Below the pieces are notes generated by a model that searched no databases, had not been told where the DNA came from, and worked only from the letters and a program-made list of their open reading frames with translations. DNA of 64,000 bases from GCA-016699835 sp964543905 (lineage in GTDB: Bacteria; Planctomycetota; Phycisphaerae; Phycisphaerales; UBA1924): positions 62,001-126,000 of the forward strand of contig CAZIZO010000006.1 of the NCBI GenBank assembly GCA_964543905.1, read 5' to 3'. This document shows, in pieces, positions 46,512 to 54,727 of this stretch. The position numbers and the translations under genes are program-made. Numbering within the stretch: position 1 is the first letter of the stretch; each line of letters begins with the position of its first letter.

Positions 46512-47959
46512 GTGGACCCCTCCGGCGTGGATGACTGCGATGACTCGCCGTCGGTTGGATCGAGGAAAAGGTTGCGAGACATCTCACTCGCGAGCGCCCG
46601 TTGCGCGCGATCGAGGACGTCGCGGGCCAGTGGGCGCAGCCCGTCAACCGTGTACACACGCCTCGCGCGCGCGAGGTCGGCCAACTGGGTTGCCGCGTCG
46701 AGCATGCGGAGATTGGCCGCGGTGTTATACGGCGAGCCCGCACGCGGGGGTACGCTCGGCGCGAGATCGATGTACATGCGCCCCTTGGGTTGACCACCAA
46801 AGTATGGATCGGGCTGATCGAAGATCGGGTCCGCCCAATGCTGCTTCACGGGCGTGATGATGTCGTTTTCGACATAGAGCGCTCGCGCGAGTTGGGGCGA
46901 GAAGTACAGGTGTTTGGCGATGGTCCACAAGTCTTGGGTGGCCTGGGGCGACGTCGCTGAGGTCTTCGCGATCCCCAGCATGGTCCCTCCCCAGACGCTG
47001 GTTCTCCGTCCGCCACGCTGCCAGGCGGGCAGGGGCATGAGTTTGACCTTGCCGGCCAGTTGGGGCATCTCGTGGCGCCAGATGTTGCACATCCAGTCCG
47101 GCATGAAGTTGCAGAGGACGTAGCCCTCCAACTTGAGTTGGTTGCCCGACGCGTTGAAATCGGGCGCGTCCGCACCGATGCGGTCTGGTCCGACGCACCA
47201 CGAGATCATCGTCGCGAGCGCCTTGACGTTGGACTCGCTGTTGAGGATGGGTCGCCCGGCCTCGTCGAAAAACCCCCCGCCGGCCTGGAGCAGCAGGAGT
47301 TCGATGTGGTCGTTGTGCGTCTCGGTGAAGTTCAGGATGTAGCGATCGGGCTGCCCATCGCCGTTCGCGTCCCCCATCAGCGGGCGGAGGGCCGCGATGA
47401 GATCATCCCATGTTTCCACGCTGGTGAGATCGATGCCGGCGCCTTCGATGATGTCGGCTCGATACCCCAGCATCACGGGGTGCACATCATGGGGCAAGCC
47501 GAAGATCCGACCTCGTGAACTCCACGGGCTGTACGCCACGGGCGTGACGGCATCGAGCAGCCCGTCGCGCCGCAGGAGGTCCGTGAGGTCGAGGAATCCA
47601 ATCGCGTCCATCGGCCCGGCGAAGGCGCGTCCCGCGATCTTGCGCTCGACTTCGAGCAGGTCGGCGGAGGGAGTCTGCGAGAGGAACGCCGAGAGCATCC
47701 GCCGCTCGAGCGCCGGCTGGCTGAGCAGGACCAAATGAACGTCCGGATCACGCGTGGCATTCCACTCGGCAACGATGGGGTCGTACATCCGCTTGTGGGG
47801 CGGCGCGAACATCCACATCGTCCGCCCGTGGACCACCTCTTTCGGTTTGGAGAGCACCAGCGACGTGGACACGATCGCGAGCAACACCACGATCCACGTC
47901 CCGAGTGAGAACGCTTCGAAGATCAGCGGGAGTCGTGGAGTTCGGCGATCCTGGAACAT
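46508..47959 (-). CDS. Sugar-binding protein of an ABC importer, membrane-anchored
   Basis: A 483-residue CUT1-type extracellular solute-binding protein (SBP family 1). Instead of a cleavable signal or lipobox it starts with a single transmembrane anchor, residues 17-40 (LGTWIVVLLAIVSTSLVL). Family features follow: EVERKIAGRAFA, the hinge region YSPWSSRGRIFGLPHDVHPV, and a C-terminal KLMPLPAWQRGGRRTSVWGG. A calcium-loop-like GDANGDGQPD lies at about residue 195. ATG 47959 was chosen; the frame continues upstream through a terminator-like hairpin and is not coding. It delivers sugar, probably beta-glucan oligomers, to the two permeases downstream. Confidence 0.85.
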   Translation of the reverse strand: MFQDRRTPRLPLIFEAFSLGTWIVVLLAIVSTSLVLSKPKEVVHGRTMWMFAPPHKRMYDPIVAEWNATRDPDVHLVLLSQPALERRMLSAFLSQTPSADLLEVERKIAGRAFAGPMDAIGFLDLTDLLRRDGLLDAVTPVAYSPWSSRGRIFGLPHDVHPVMLGYRADIIEGAGIDLTSVETWDDLIAALRPLMGDANGDGQPDRYILNFTETHNDHIELLLLQAGGGFFDEAGRPILNSESNVKALATMISWCVGPDRIGADAPDFNASGNQLKLEGYVLCNFMPDWMCNIWRHEMPQLAGKVKLMPLPAWQRGGRRTSVWGGTMLGIAKTSATSPQATQDLWTIAKHLYFSPQLARALYVENDIITPVKQHWADPIFDQPDPYFGGQPKGRMYIDLAPSVPPRAGSPYNTAANLRMLDAATQLADLARARRVYTVDGLRPLARDVLDRAQRALASEMSRNLFLDPTDGESSQSSTPEGST

Positions 47960-47969
47960 CGGGCTCACA

Positions 47970-48011
47970 CAGAAAACACTCGCCCGCCCAAGTTGAGGCC
48001 GGGCGGGCGAG
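47970..48011 (-). terminator. Terminator-like hairpin between prepilin and binding-protein genes
   Basis: A perfect 11-bp stem (48001-48011 with 47979-47989, arms CTCGCCCGCCC / GGGCGGGCGAG) with an 11-base loop is followed on the minus strand by TGTTTTCTG. It lies inside the apparent operon, 69 bp after the prepilin stop, and may act as a partial terminator that lowers transporter expression relative to the first genes. Confidence 0.75.
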
Positions 48012-48080
48012 CACACACTCGGCTTGGATTGAAACGCACAGCCCACCGGACCATCGTCCGCACGCGTGGGGAAGGCAAAC

Positions 48081-49028
48081 TCAGGGCTTCGGGTTGTTGA
48101 TCCAGCCGTAGGGACGACCCGTGAAGTAATCGCCCGGCGAACTGGGCTCCATGCGAACCCACGGGTATTGGTTGGACGTCACATAAAAGTGGTTGGTCTC
48201 GAGATCGCCCACCTCGCGTGCGCCCTCCGGATTGGAAGGGAACATGGTTCGGCGAGCCTCGGGGGTGGGTCCCCGCGGTGCGCGGAAAAGGGAGGCGCTT
48301 CCGTCGATGTACGCGATGGTGCCGTTGCGGGAGTGGCGATCGGTGATCTGATCGTGGTTGGCCCAGAGGCCGTCGCGATACGCGCCGAGGTTCACCGCGT
48401 TGAAGAGGGCGGATTCTTCCACGAAGAGGGGGATCGAGGGGAGGGGAACAAGCGGCCAGGTTGGCTGCGGGAACGTCGGCGAGATGCCGGCGAGCGGCAC
48501 GAGTTGGGGCGTGCTGAGGTACGCGACGCGTGTATCCGCACCAAGGCGGAGCCCATGCATCGCGCCGATGAACGTGTAGTCAAAGTCGAGATCGGTGGCG
48601 GTGTAGAAGATGTTCTGGCCCGTGCCATTGATGACCGCACGACGCTTGTTGGAGGGGCATTCGCCGGCCTTGTCGGCGTTGTCGATGTAGCGGTAGGCCA
48701 GGCCCGGGAGGGCCAGGGCGGGATTGTTCATGTCGGGGAGTCTGGCCCAAACACTGAACTCCGCCCCCCAAGGCGTACGGATCTTGGCGGGCCAGATGCG
48801 GTCCTTGTTGTCCGAGGCGTAGAGGTTGGCCGACATTCCGAACTGGCGGATGTTCGAGATGCATCGGGTGGAGCGTCCGGCGTCGCGGGCCTTGCCCAGC
48901 GCGGGCAAGAGGATGCTGATCAAGAGCGCGATCAGCGCGATCACGACCAAGAGTTCGATGAGCGTGAAGGCTCGCGGGGACGTGACGGGAATCGTGTGTG
49001 TGAACCGTCGCGGCATGCGGGGAACCAT
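48081..49028 (-). CDS. Prepilin-like protein with N-methylation motif (pseudopilin)
   Basis: A 315-residue protein. A positively charged leader ends in SPRA, cleaved before FTLIELLVVIALIALLI (residues 21-37), with Glu25 at the conserved +5 position. This is the type IV pilin/type II secretion pseudopilin signature. The globular domain has CISNIRQFGMSANLYASDNK and a late IAYIDGSASLF, like the large planctomycete DUF1559-type prepilins. GGAGG six bases before ATG 49028 fixes the start. It lies between the LacI regulator (25 bp away) and the sugar-binding protein, suggesting a surface role in glucan capture. That role is inference. Confidence 0.87.
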   Translation of the reverse strand: MVPRMPRRFTHTIPVTSPRAFTLIELLVVIALIALLISILLPALGKARDAGRSTRCISNIRQFGMSANLYASDNKDRIWPAKIRTPWGAEFSVWARLPDMNNPALALPGLAYRYIDNADKAGECPSNKRRAVINGTGQNIFYTATDLDFDYTFIGAMHGLRLGADTRVAYLSTPQLVPLAGISPTFPQPTWPLVPLPSIPLFVEESALFNAVNLGAYRDGLWANHDQITDRHSRNGTIAYIDGSASLFRAPRGPTPEARRTMFPSNPEGAREVGDLETNHFYVTSNQYPWVRMEPSSPGDYFTGRPYGWINNPKP

Positions 49029-49053
49029 GGATGCCTCCATTCCAATCACGTGG

Positions 49054-50148
49054 TCAAGGAAGTTGACGTGCGGGCGAGGACGATTGGGGCGTGGGGACCG
49101 AGGGCAATGTCAGTCGCGTGCCATCGGGCAACATGCGGATCGGGCGATCGGGCGGCGAGCCCGTCGTCTGATTGATCTCGAGCATGGTCGTACGAATGCT
49201 TCGCATGCGGGGCTCACCCTGCCCCGCGATCATCCGCGTCAGCCAGCGAGCCGACTCGAAGCCGATCATCTCGGCATCTTGGCAGACGGCCGTATAACTC
49301 GGGAACGTGTGGCGTCGGAGATCGCCGTCGTCAAAGCCCACGATCGAAAGTTCGTGCGGAACGCGGATCCCGATTTCCTGGCATCGACGCATGGCGCCAA
49401 AGGTTGCCAGCGGATCGGTGAGGAAGATGGCCGTGGGTGGCTCGGGCAGGCTCATCAGTCGTGTGACGAGCCCGGCTCCTCCCTGCATGGTGGCCAGGAT
49501 TTCAACCTCGAGGCGCGGATCGATCTCCAGCCCACGCTCGCGGTGCGCGTCCTCGTATCCTGCCTTCCGATCGAGGTGATCCGTGTCGGGAATGTTGTGC
49601 ATGCCCAGGGCGACGCGTCGATGTCCAAGATCAAAGAGGTGCTCGACCGCACGCCGAGAGTCCACACGCGAATCGCAACAGAGGAAGTTCACCGAGGGCT
49701 CGTCGAATCGGTCGGCGACGACGACGCTCGGGAACGACTCTTCGGCGATCTGAATACACATCGCGCGCGATCGCTCGAACGTCCGGAGGATCGCGCCGCG
49801 TATGCCCTTCCTCATGAAAAACTGCGTGAACGTCTCGTCGGGCCTCTTGTCGCGTTGCACAGAGATGATCTGCACATCGTATCGAAGTTCGTTGACACCT
49901 CGCAGGATGCCCGCGAGCAGAGAGGCATCGAACGCGCCATAGTCGGCCCGAACCGGCTCCTCGGGATACACAAGCCCAATCACGGTCGAAACCCGTTTCC
50001 CGACATTCGGAACGTACCCGGAGCGGTTCGCCGCTTGCAGCACCTTTTCTCGCGTCGCCGGGTCCACATTGGGATGGTTGTTGAGCGCCCGGGAAACCGT
50101 GGCCACCGATACACCAACCTTGGCGGCGATTCCTCGTACGGATTTCAT
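49054..50148 (-). CDS. LacI-family transcriptional regulator
   Basis: A 364-residue DNA-binding repressor. The N-terminal helix-turn-helix and hinge (VRGIAAKVGVSVATVSRALN, then NHPNVDPATREKVLQ) cover residues 4-48. The periplasmic-binding-protein-like effector domain follows, with the typical VVADRFDEPSVNF, GHRRVALGM and LSIVGFDDGDLRRHTFPSYT blocks. It is the first gene of the glucan operon. An operator-like palindrome lies at 50171-50183, overlapping its predicted transcription start, with a second at the divergent promoter. It probably represses both until a glucan-derived sugar binds. A Pro/Ser-rich C-terminal tail of about 35 residues is extra. Confidence 0.93.
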   Translation of the reverse strand: MKSVRGIAAKVGVSVATVSRALNNHPNVDPATREKVLQAANRSGYVPNVGKRVSTVIGLVYPEEPVRADYGAFDASLLAGILRGVNELRYDVQIISVQRDKRPDETFTQFFMRKGIRGAILRTFERSRAMCIQIAEESFPSVVVADRFDEPSVNFLCCDSRVDSRRAVEHLFDLGHRRVALGMHNIPDTDHLDRKAGYEDAHRERGLEIDPRLEVEILATMQGGAGLVTRLMSLPEPPTAIFLTDPLATFGAMRRCQEIGIRVPHELSIVGFDDGDLRRHTFPSYTAVCQDAEMIGFESARWLTRMIAGQGEPRMRSIRTTMLEINQTTGSPPDRPIRMLPDGTRLTLPSVPTPQSSSPARQLP

Positions 50149-50170
50149 GGAACGCTCCTGATTGATGTCA

Positions 50171-50183
50171 CGTAACAGTTACG
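50171..50183. promoter_or_regulatory. Operator-like palindrome in the LacI gene leader
   Basis: Perfect odd palindrome CGTAAC-A-GTTACG, 22 bp upstream of the regulator start codon and starting about 10 bases after the -10 box. LacI-family proteins bind such near-palindromes. A similar site stands in the same place of the divergent promoter. Confidence 0.7.
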
Positions 50184-50193
50184 CACAACGAGC

Positions 50194-50221
50194 AGTGTAC
50201 AGTGGCCCGGCTCGCTGTCAA
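50194..50221 (-). promoter_or_regulatory. Sigma-70-type promoter of the glucan operon
   Basis: On the minus strand TTGACA (50221-50216), a 16-base spacer and TACACT (50199-50194) form a close match to the housekeeping consensus. The predicted transcription start near 50187 adjoins the operator-like palindrome. Confidence 0.7.
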
Positions 50222-50438
50222 GGGGAGAACCCTTGAAATCACACCAAAAGAGCAACGATAACTGCCCGCCGCGAGAGCATGGCCGACCATCTTCCTTGGT
50301 CTCGTGCCACCGAATCGTCACCAGACTGCCCAAACTGCACGCGGAATCGCCCTCGAGATGAAAGCCATATCCAGCCTGGGCCAACATGCGAATCGGCGGC
50401 AAATCACAAGATTCCGCGCCAAAATGACAAAAAAAGCC

Positions 50439-50467
50439 TCGACAGCCCCCCCGCGATGGTGTATCGT
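50439..50467 (+). promoter_or_regulatory. Candidate promoter of the divergent dockerin-tagged gene
   Basis: TCGACA (50439-50444), a 17-base spacer and TATCGT (50462-50467). The boxes are weaker than those of the opposite promoter, but the geometry is right and the operator-like site follows at about +6. Confidence 0.5.
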
Positions 50468-50479
50468 GTCATGTCGTTC

Positions 50480-50492
50480 CGTAACTGTTGCA
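50480..50492. promoter_or_regulatory. Second operator-like site, divergent promoter
   Basis: CGTAAC-T-GTTGCA matches the perfect palindrome at 50171-50183 at 11 of 13 positions, allowing A/T at the centre. A further GTTAC half-site lies at 50499-50503. It is 24 bp upstream of the start codon at 50517. Confidence 0.6.
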
Positions 50493-50516
50493 GTCTTTGT
50501 TACACAGGAGAGAACC

Positions 50517-51353
50517 ATGTCGCGTCTGTGTGCTGGCTTGTTGGTGGCGTTGGCGGGGGCTTCGGCCGCCCAAGGCGTGGACTTTACCGTGGGCACTTCC
50601 ACGTCCGCCACATGGCTTGGCTATATGAACGTGTTTGAACTGCCCTCGAACGGCGGCGGGTACGTCTTCGGTAGCCCCTGGGGCGTGCCCGACCTTGTCG
50701 CCAACTTCAACGATGGCGCTCAGACGCTCACCCTCCTCCCGAACTCCGTGAACGACCCCAACCCATTCTGGTACCTCCCCTCGGGCGGTCCCGGCTCCCA
50801 GGGCAACAAGAACATGGAGGCCAACCTCTATGTCGAGTTCACAAACCAGTTCGCGGGCGAGCCGATTTCCTTCTCGGGCAACGTCGCCGCCAACACGCTG
50901 GCGTCGTCGCACCAAGTCTTCGCCTTCATCAAGGACTTCGCCCCGGACTATTCGTCCTTCGTGTTGACCCAGGTGGCGCTCACGACTGGCCCCTTCACCA
51001 TCAGCACGATCGGCGAACCCGGCGCGGGGCGTCACATTCAGTATGGCTTCCAAATGCTCGGGCCCTGCGTTTGGATCACCGATGTGGGCCAGTATGGCAG
51101 CGTCGTGATCCAGACCGTTCCTCCGACGCCCACGTGCCATGGCTCCTGCGTCGCCGACTTTGACGACGGCAGCGGCACGGGCGTGCCCGACGGCGGCGTC
51201 ACCATCGATGACCTTCTGTACTACCTCGTAGTCTTCGAAGGCGGCGCGATCTGCGCCGACGTGGACGACGGTTCCGGGACGGGCACCACCGACGGTGGCG
51301 TCACCATCGACGACCTGCTGTACTACCTCCTCCGCTTCGAGAGCGGCTGCTAA
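50517..51353 (+). CDS. Secreted protein with GC-type dockerin-like tail, glucan locus
   Basis: A 278-residue exported protein. The signal peptide (residues 1-19, ending SAAQG) precedes a single beta-sandwich-like domain of about 180 residues, resembling a carbohydrate-binding module by its aromatic content (FWYLPSGGPG, FAFIKDFAPDYSSF). A short Pro/Thr linker leads to two tandem calcium-loop-like repeats (ADFDDGSGTGVPDGG and ADVDDGSGTGTTDGG) with IDDLLYYL helices, ending FESGC. AGGAG precedes ATG 50517. It is divergent from the LacI gene and carries a matching operator, so it is likely co-regulated. It may bind glucan at the surface; no catalytic motif was seen. Confidence 0.8.
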   Translation: MSRLCAGLLVALAGASAAQGVDFTVGTSTSATWLGYMNVFELPSNGGGYVFGSPWGVPDLVANFNDGAQTLTLLPNSVNDPNPFWYLPSGGPGSQGNKNMEANLYVEFTNQFAGEPISFSGNVAANTLASSHQVFAFIKDFAPDYSSFVLTQVALTTGPFTISTIGEPGAGRHIQYGFQMLGPCVWITDVGQYGSVVIQTVPPTPTCHGSCVADFDDGSGTGVPDGGVTIDDLLYYLVVFEGGAICADVDDGSGTGTTDGGVTIDDLLYYLLRFESGC

Positions 51354-51384
51354 GAACCGCGGCGGATTGACCTCTCGATTCCTG

Positions 51385-51415
51385 TCGCCGTCCGCGCCCG
51401 CGGGCGGCGATTTTT
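51385..51415 (+). terminator. Intrinsic terminator after the dockerin-tagged gene
   Basis: A 12-bp stem (51385-51396 with 51399-51410, one G-T pair) is followed by TTTTTGTT, 32 bp after the stop codon and 38 bp before the GH17 start. It may limit read-through into the GH17 gene. Confidence 0.85.
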
Positions 51416-51452
51416 GTTCTCCTCCACAGCCTCCACCCCGCGAAGGATTGAC

Positions 51453-52514
51453 ATGCACACCCTCCGATCCATTGGCATTTCACTCTTCCTTGCCCTTCTC
51501 GGCGTCGCTTTGAGCGTCCGACACGTGCATGCTCAGCCTGATTCTCGGCCCGAGCCGATCATCCGTCGGGCTCTCTCGTTCCCGACCAGCGCGGGCGTGT
51601 GGGGCGGCGTGGGCGTTTGCTACGGCCCCTTCCGTGACGGGCAGTCTCCGGGCGGCGCCTCGCCCACCCAGGAGCAGGTGCGTGAGGACTTGCACATCCT
51701 GGCCCGCCACTGGCGCATGGTGCGGATGTACGGGTCGCGAGGGGCGACGCGCGAGGCGTGCCGGATCATCCGCGAGGATGCGTTGCCGCTGCGCCTCATG
51801 GTCGGCGCGTGGATCGGGCAGGAGTCCAAACCGGACTCACCCGAGGGCGTCATCACCGACGCGGAGGCCGCGGAGGCGAACCGTGCTGAAGTCGCCATGG
51901 CCATCGCGCTGGCGAACGAGTTTCCCGACGTCGTCTTTGCGCTGAACATCGGGAACGAAGCGCTCGTGGACTGGTCCGACCATCGCGTGCACCCGCGGGT
52001 CATCATTCGCTACCTGCGCGAGGCACGCACGGGCACGAAGGTGCCCGTGACGACCTGCGACACGGAACTCTTCTGGAACAAGCCGGAGAGCCGGGCGGTC
52101 GCCGCGGAGTGTGATTTCCTGGGCCTGCACGCGTATGCGATGTGGAACAAGCAGAGCCTGGCGAGTTCGATGGAGTGGACGCGGGATCGGCTGGACGAAG
52201 TCCGGGCGCTGCACCCCGACGTGCCCATCGTGCTGTGCGAGACGGGGTGGGCGACCCAGAAGGGCACGTCGGGCTATCAGGCCGTCGGCATCGTCGCCAC
52301 GCCGAGCGAGGAGGATCAAGAACTTTTCTTTCGCACGCTGCGGGACTGGGCGATCGAGAACCACCAGGCGTACTTCTACTTCAGCGCGTTTGACGAAAAC
52401 TGGAAAGGTGGCCCCGAGCCGAGCGAGGTCGAGAAGCACTGGGGTGTCTACAAGGCCGATCGCACGCCGAAGCGGGTGTTTCAAGGGTGGAGGAGCCGCG
52501 GGGCGAAGAAGTAG
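51453..52514 (+). CDS. Secreted GH17-like beta-1,3-glucanase
   Basis: A 353-residue exported (beta/alpha)8-barrel enzyme. The signal peptide is residues 1-27 (VHAQ). GH17 features are GVCYGPFRDGQSP at the start of the barrel, the acid/base Glu in NIGNEALVDW at about residue 169, and the nucleophile Glu in VLCETGWATQ at about 262, followed by FYFSAFDENWK. GH17 enzymes act on beta-1,3-glucans as endohydrolases, exohydrolases or transglycosidases. It lacks the dockerin-like tail of its neighbours. It lies 99 bp after the dockerin-tagged gene, behind a terminator, so it may be expressed by read-through or from its own unseen promoter. Confidence 0.85.
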   Translation: MHTLRSIGISLFLALLGVALSVRHVHAQPDSRPEPIIRRALSFPTSAGVWGGVGVCYGPFRDGQSPGGASPTQEQVREDLHILARHWRMVRMYGSRGATREACRIIREDALPLRLMVGAWIGQESKPDSPEGVITDAEAAEANRAEVAMAIALANEFPDVVFALNIGNEALVDWSDHRVHPRVIIRYLREARTGTKVPVTTCDTELFWNKPESRAVAAECDFLGLHAYAMWNKQSLASSMEWTRDRLDEVRALHPDVPIVLCETGWATQKGTSGYQAVGIVATPSEEDQELFFRTLRDWAIENHQAYFYFSAFDENWKGGPEPSEVEKHWGVYKADRTPKRVFQGWRSRGAKK

Positions 52515-52614
52515 GCGGACGGGAGATCGTCGAGCACCGGCGCACCGATTCACGCCACCGCGAACCGACGGAACCCGCCTCCACTACGGACGGGCGCTTG
52601 GTTCCCACGTTGCT

Positions 52615-54444
52615 TCATTCCACGGTCACGCTCTTCGCGAGGTTCCTGGGCTTGTCCACGTCATGCCCACGAAGCACGGCGGCGTGGTACGCGAGCAACT
52701 GCAACGGCACGACCGCGAGCATCGGGCTGAGCGCTTCGGGGACATCGGGGATGTAGAGCACGTCCTCGGCGTACTTCTTGATGTGGTCGTCGCCCTCGGT
52801 GGCGACGGCAATCACGTGCCCTCCCCGCGCCCGCACTTCCTGGATATTGCTCATGACCTTTTCGTACTGGCGACCTTTGTTGGCGATGAAGACGGCGGGC
52901 ATGCCCTCGTTGATCAGCGCGATCGGGCCGTGCTTCATCTCGGCGGCGGGCATGCCCTCGGCATGGATGTACGAGATTTCCTTGAGTTTGAGCGCCCCTT
53001 CGAGGGCGGTCGGGTAGTTGTAGCCACGGCCCAGGAAGAGCCAGTTCTCGCGGTGGACGTACTTCTCCGTCACCTTCTTGATCTTCGCGTCGTTCTCGAG
53101 CACGCGCTCGATCTTCTCGGGCACCGCCTCGAGTTGCTTCAGCATCTCGCTGCAGTCGCCCGCGGACATCATGCGACGGCGGGCCAGGAAGAGGGAGATG
53201 AGGGTCAGCACGGCGACCTGGCCCGTAAACGCCTTGGTGCTGGCGACCCCGATCTCGGGGCCGACGCGGAGGTAAACACCGGCGTCGGTCTCGCGAGCGA
53301 TGGTGGAGCCGACGACGTTGATCACACCCAACGCGAGGGCACCGCGCTCCTTGGCCTCGATGAGCGCCGCGAGGGTGTCGGCGGTCTCGCCGGATTGCGA
53401 GACGGCGATCGCGACGGTGTTCTCCTCGATGATCGGATTGCGGTAGCGGAACTCGCTCGCGTACTCGGCGACCGCGAAGACTTTGGCAAGATCTTCGAGC
53501 AAGTACTCGCCGATCATGGCGGCGTGCAGGGCCGTTCCTTGCCCGAGGAGCGTCACGCGCTTCGCCCGCGTCAGTTCCTTCGCGAAGGCCGAGACGCCGC
53601 CGAGCACGACCTTGCCCTCTCGGATATCCATGCGGCCTCGGAAGGTGTTGGCGAGGCACTTGGGCTGCTCGAAGATTTCCTTGCGCATGAAGTGCGAGTA
53701 GCCGCCGAGTTCGATGGATTCGAGTTCAATCTCGAGGGCTTGCACCTTGGGTGTGACCGGCACGTTGTGGATGGTGCTCGTGCGGAAGCCCTTGGGCGTC
53801 ATCTTGACGACCTGGTAGTCTTCGAGGGCGAAGGCTTGGGTCGTGTGCGAGACGATGGCGGAGCCGTCCGAGGCGACGATGAACTCCCCGTTGCCCACGC
53901 CGACCATGAGGGGGGAGCCCTTGCGTGCGGCGACGAGCGTCTCGGGCTCCTTTTCGCACATCACGACGATGCCATAGGCGCCGGTGACTTCACGGAGGGC
54001 GGCTTGTACGGCGGCTTCGAGGTCCCCGTCGTACAACTCACCGATGAGCATGGCGAGGACTTCGGTGTCGGTCTGGCTCTGGAACTTGTGCCCTTTTTCT
54101 TCCAGGTAGGTCTTGAGGGAGGCGTAGTTCTCGATGATCCCGTTGTGGATGAGACAGATGCCGGACTTGTCGTCGGTGTGGGGATGGGCGTTGGGGTTGG
54201 TGACGCCACCGTGGGTTGCCCAACGAGTGTGGCACATGCCGATGGTGCCGGGGAGGCCCCCCACTTCTTCAAGTTTGTCTTCGAGATTGGCGACCCGGCC
54301 AACGGTCTTGACGACCTTGATCTTGCCCTGGTGCATGGTGGCGATGCCGGAAGAGTCGTAGCCGCGATACTCAAGGCGCTTGAGGCCTTCGAGCATGAGG
54401 TTCTGGCACTGCTTTGAGCCGACGTAGGCGACGATTCCGCACAT
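52615..54444 (-). CDS. glmS: Glutamine--fructose-6-phosphate aminotransferase (isomerizing)
   Basis: Makes glucosamine-6-phosphate from fructose-6-phosphate and glutamine, feeding cell-wall and amino-sugar synthesis. The protein is 609 residues, the normal length. The class-II glutaminase domain starts MCGIVAYVG, with Cys2 as nucleophile, and includes YRGYDSSGIA and HTRWATHGG. Two SIS sugar-isomerase domains follow (SQSGETADTLAALIEAKE; GRGYNYPTALEGALKLKEI). The tail ends DKPRNLAKSVTVE, as required for the sugar-binding lid. It is convergent with the GH17 gene. No glmS ribozyme was recognised in the 283-bp upstream gap. Confidence 0.97.
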   Translation of the reverse strand: MCGIVAYVGSKQCQNLMLEGLKRLEYRGYDSSGIATMHQGKIKVVKTVGRVANLEDKLEEVGGLPGTIGMCHTRWATHGGVTNPNAHPHTDDKSGICLIHNGIIENYASLKTYLEEKGHKFQSQTDTEVLAMLIGELYDGDLEAAVQAALREVTGAYGIVVMCEKEPETLVAARKGSPLMVGVGNGEFIVASDGSAIVSHTTQAFALEDYQVVKMTPKGFRTSTIHNVPVTPKVQALEIELESIELGGYSHFMRKEIFEQPKCLANTFRGRMDIREGKVVLGGVSAFAKELTRAKRVTLLGQGTALHAAMIGEYLLEDLAKVFAVAEYASEFRYRNPIIEENTVAIAVSQSGETADTLAALIEAKERGALALGVINVVGSTIARETDAGVYLRVGPEIGVASTKAFTGQVAVLTLISLFLARRRMMSAGDCSEMLKQLEAVPEKIERVLENDAKIKKVTEKYVHRENWLFLGRGYNYPTALEGALKLKEISYIHAEGMPAAEMKHGPIALINEGMPAVFIANKGRQYEKVMSNIQEVRARGGHVIAVATEGDDHIKKYAEDVLYIPDVPEALSPMLAVVPLQLLAYHAAVLRGHDVDKPRNLAKSVTVE

Positions 54445-54727
54445 AGTGATCCCTCATCCGGACGAAGACCGCCCGCAAATACGCTCTCCCGGCTTCCTCC
54501 GAAGCCACGGCGCCATCGTAGCGCTCGTCCGAGAATCCTGACGGCTCCCGAACCACGTTCCAAGAGAACCTGATTGGTACTGATCGGACTGATAGGGAGT
54601 TCGGGTTGGAGGCGGTCGCCGCGAATTCGGGTCCCGATGGTCGGCATGATCGTGAATACCCTCACGCTTCCGCATGGATCGCGGGCTCGGGGGTTTGGGT
54701 CCAAACCGCCGATGGTCGGACGGGTGT

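Noticed and set aside
54445..54727. Possible glmS ribozyme or riboswitch upstream of glmS
   Set aside because: No conserved core was recognisable by eye; a covariance-model search (Rfam glmS) would decide, and a hit would overturn this.
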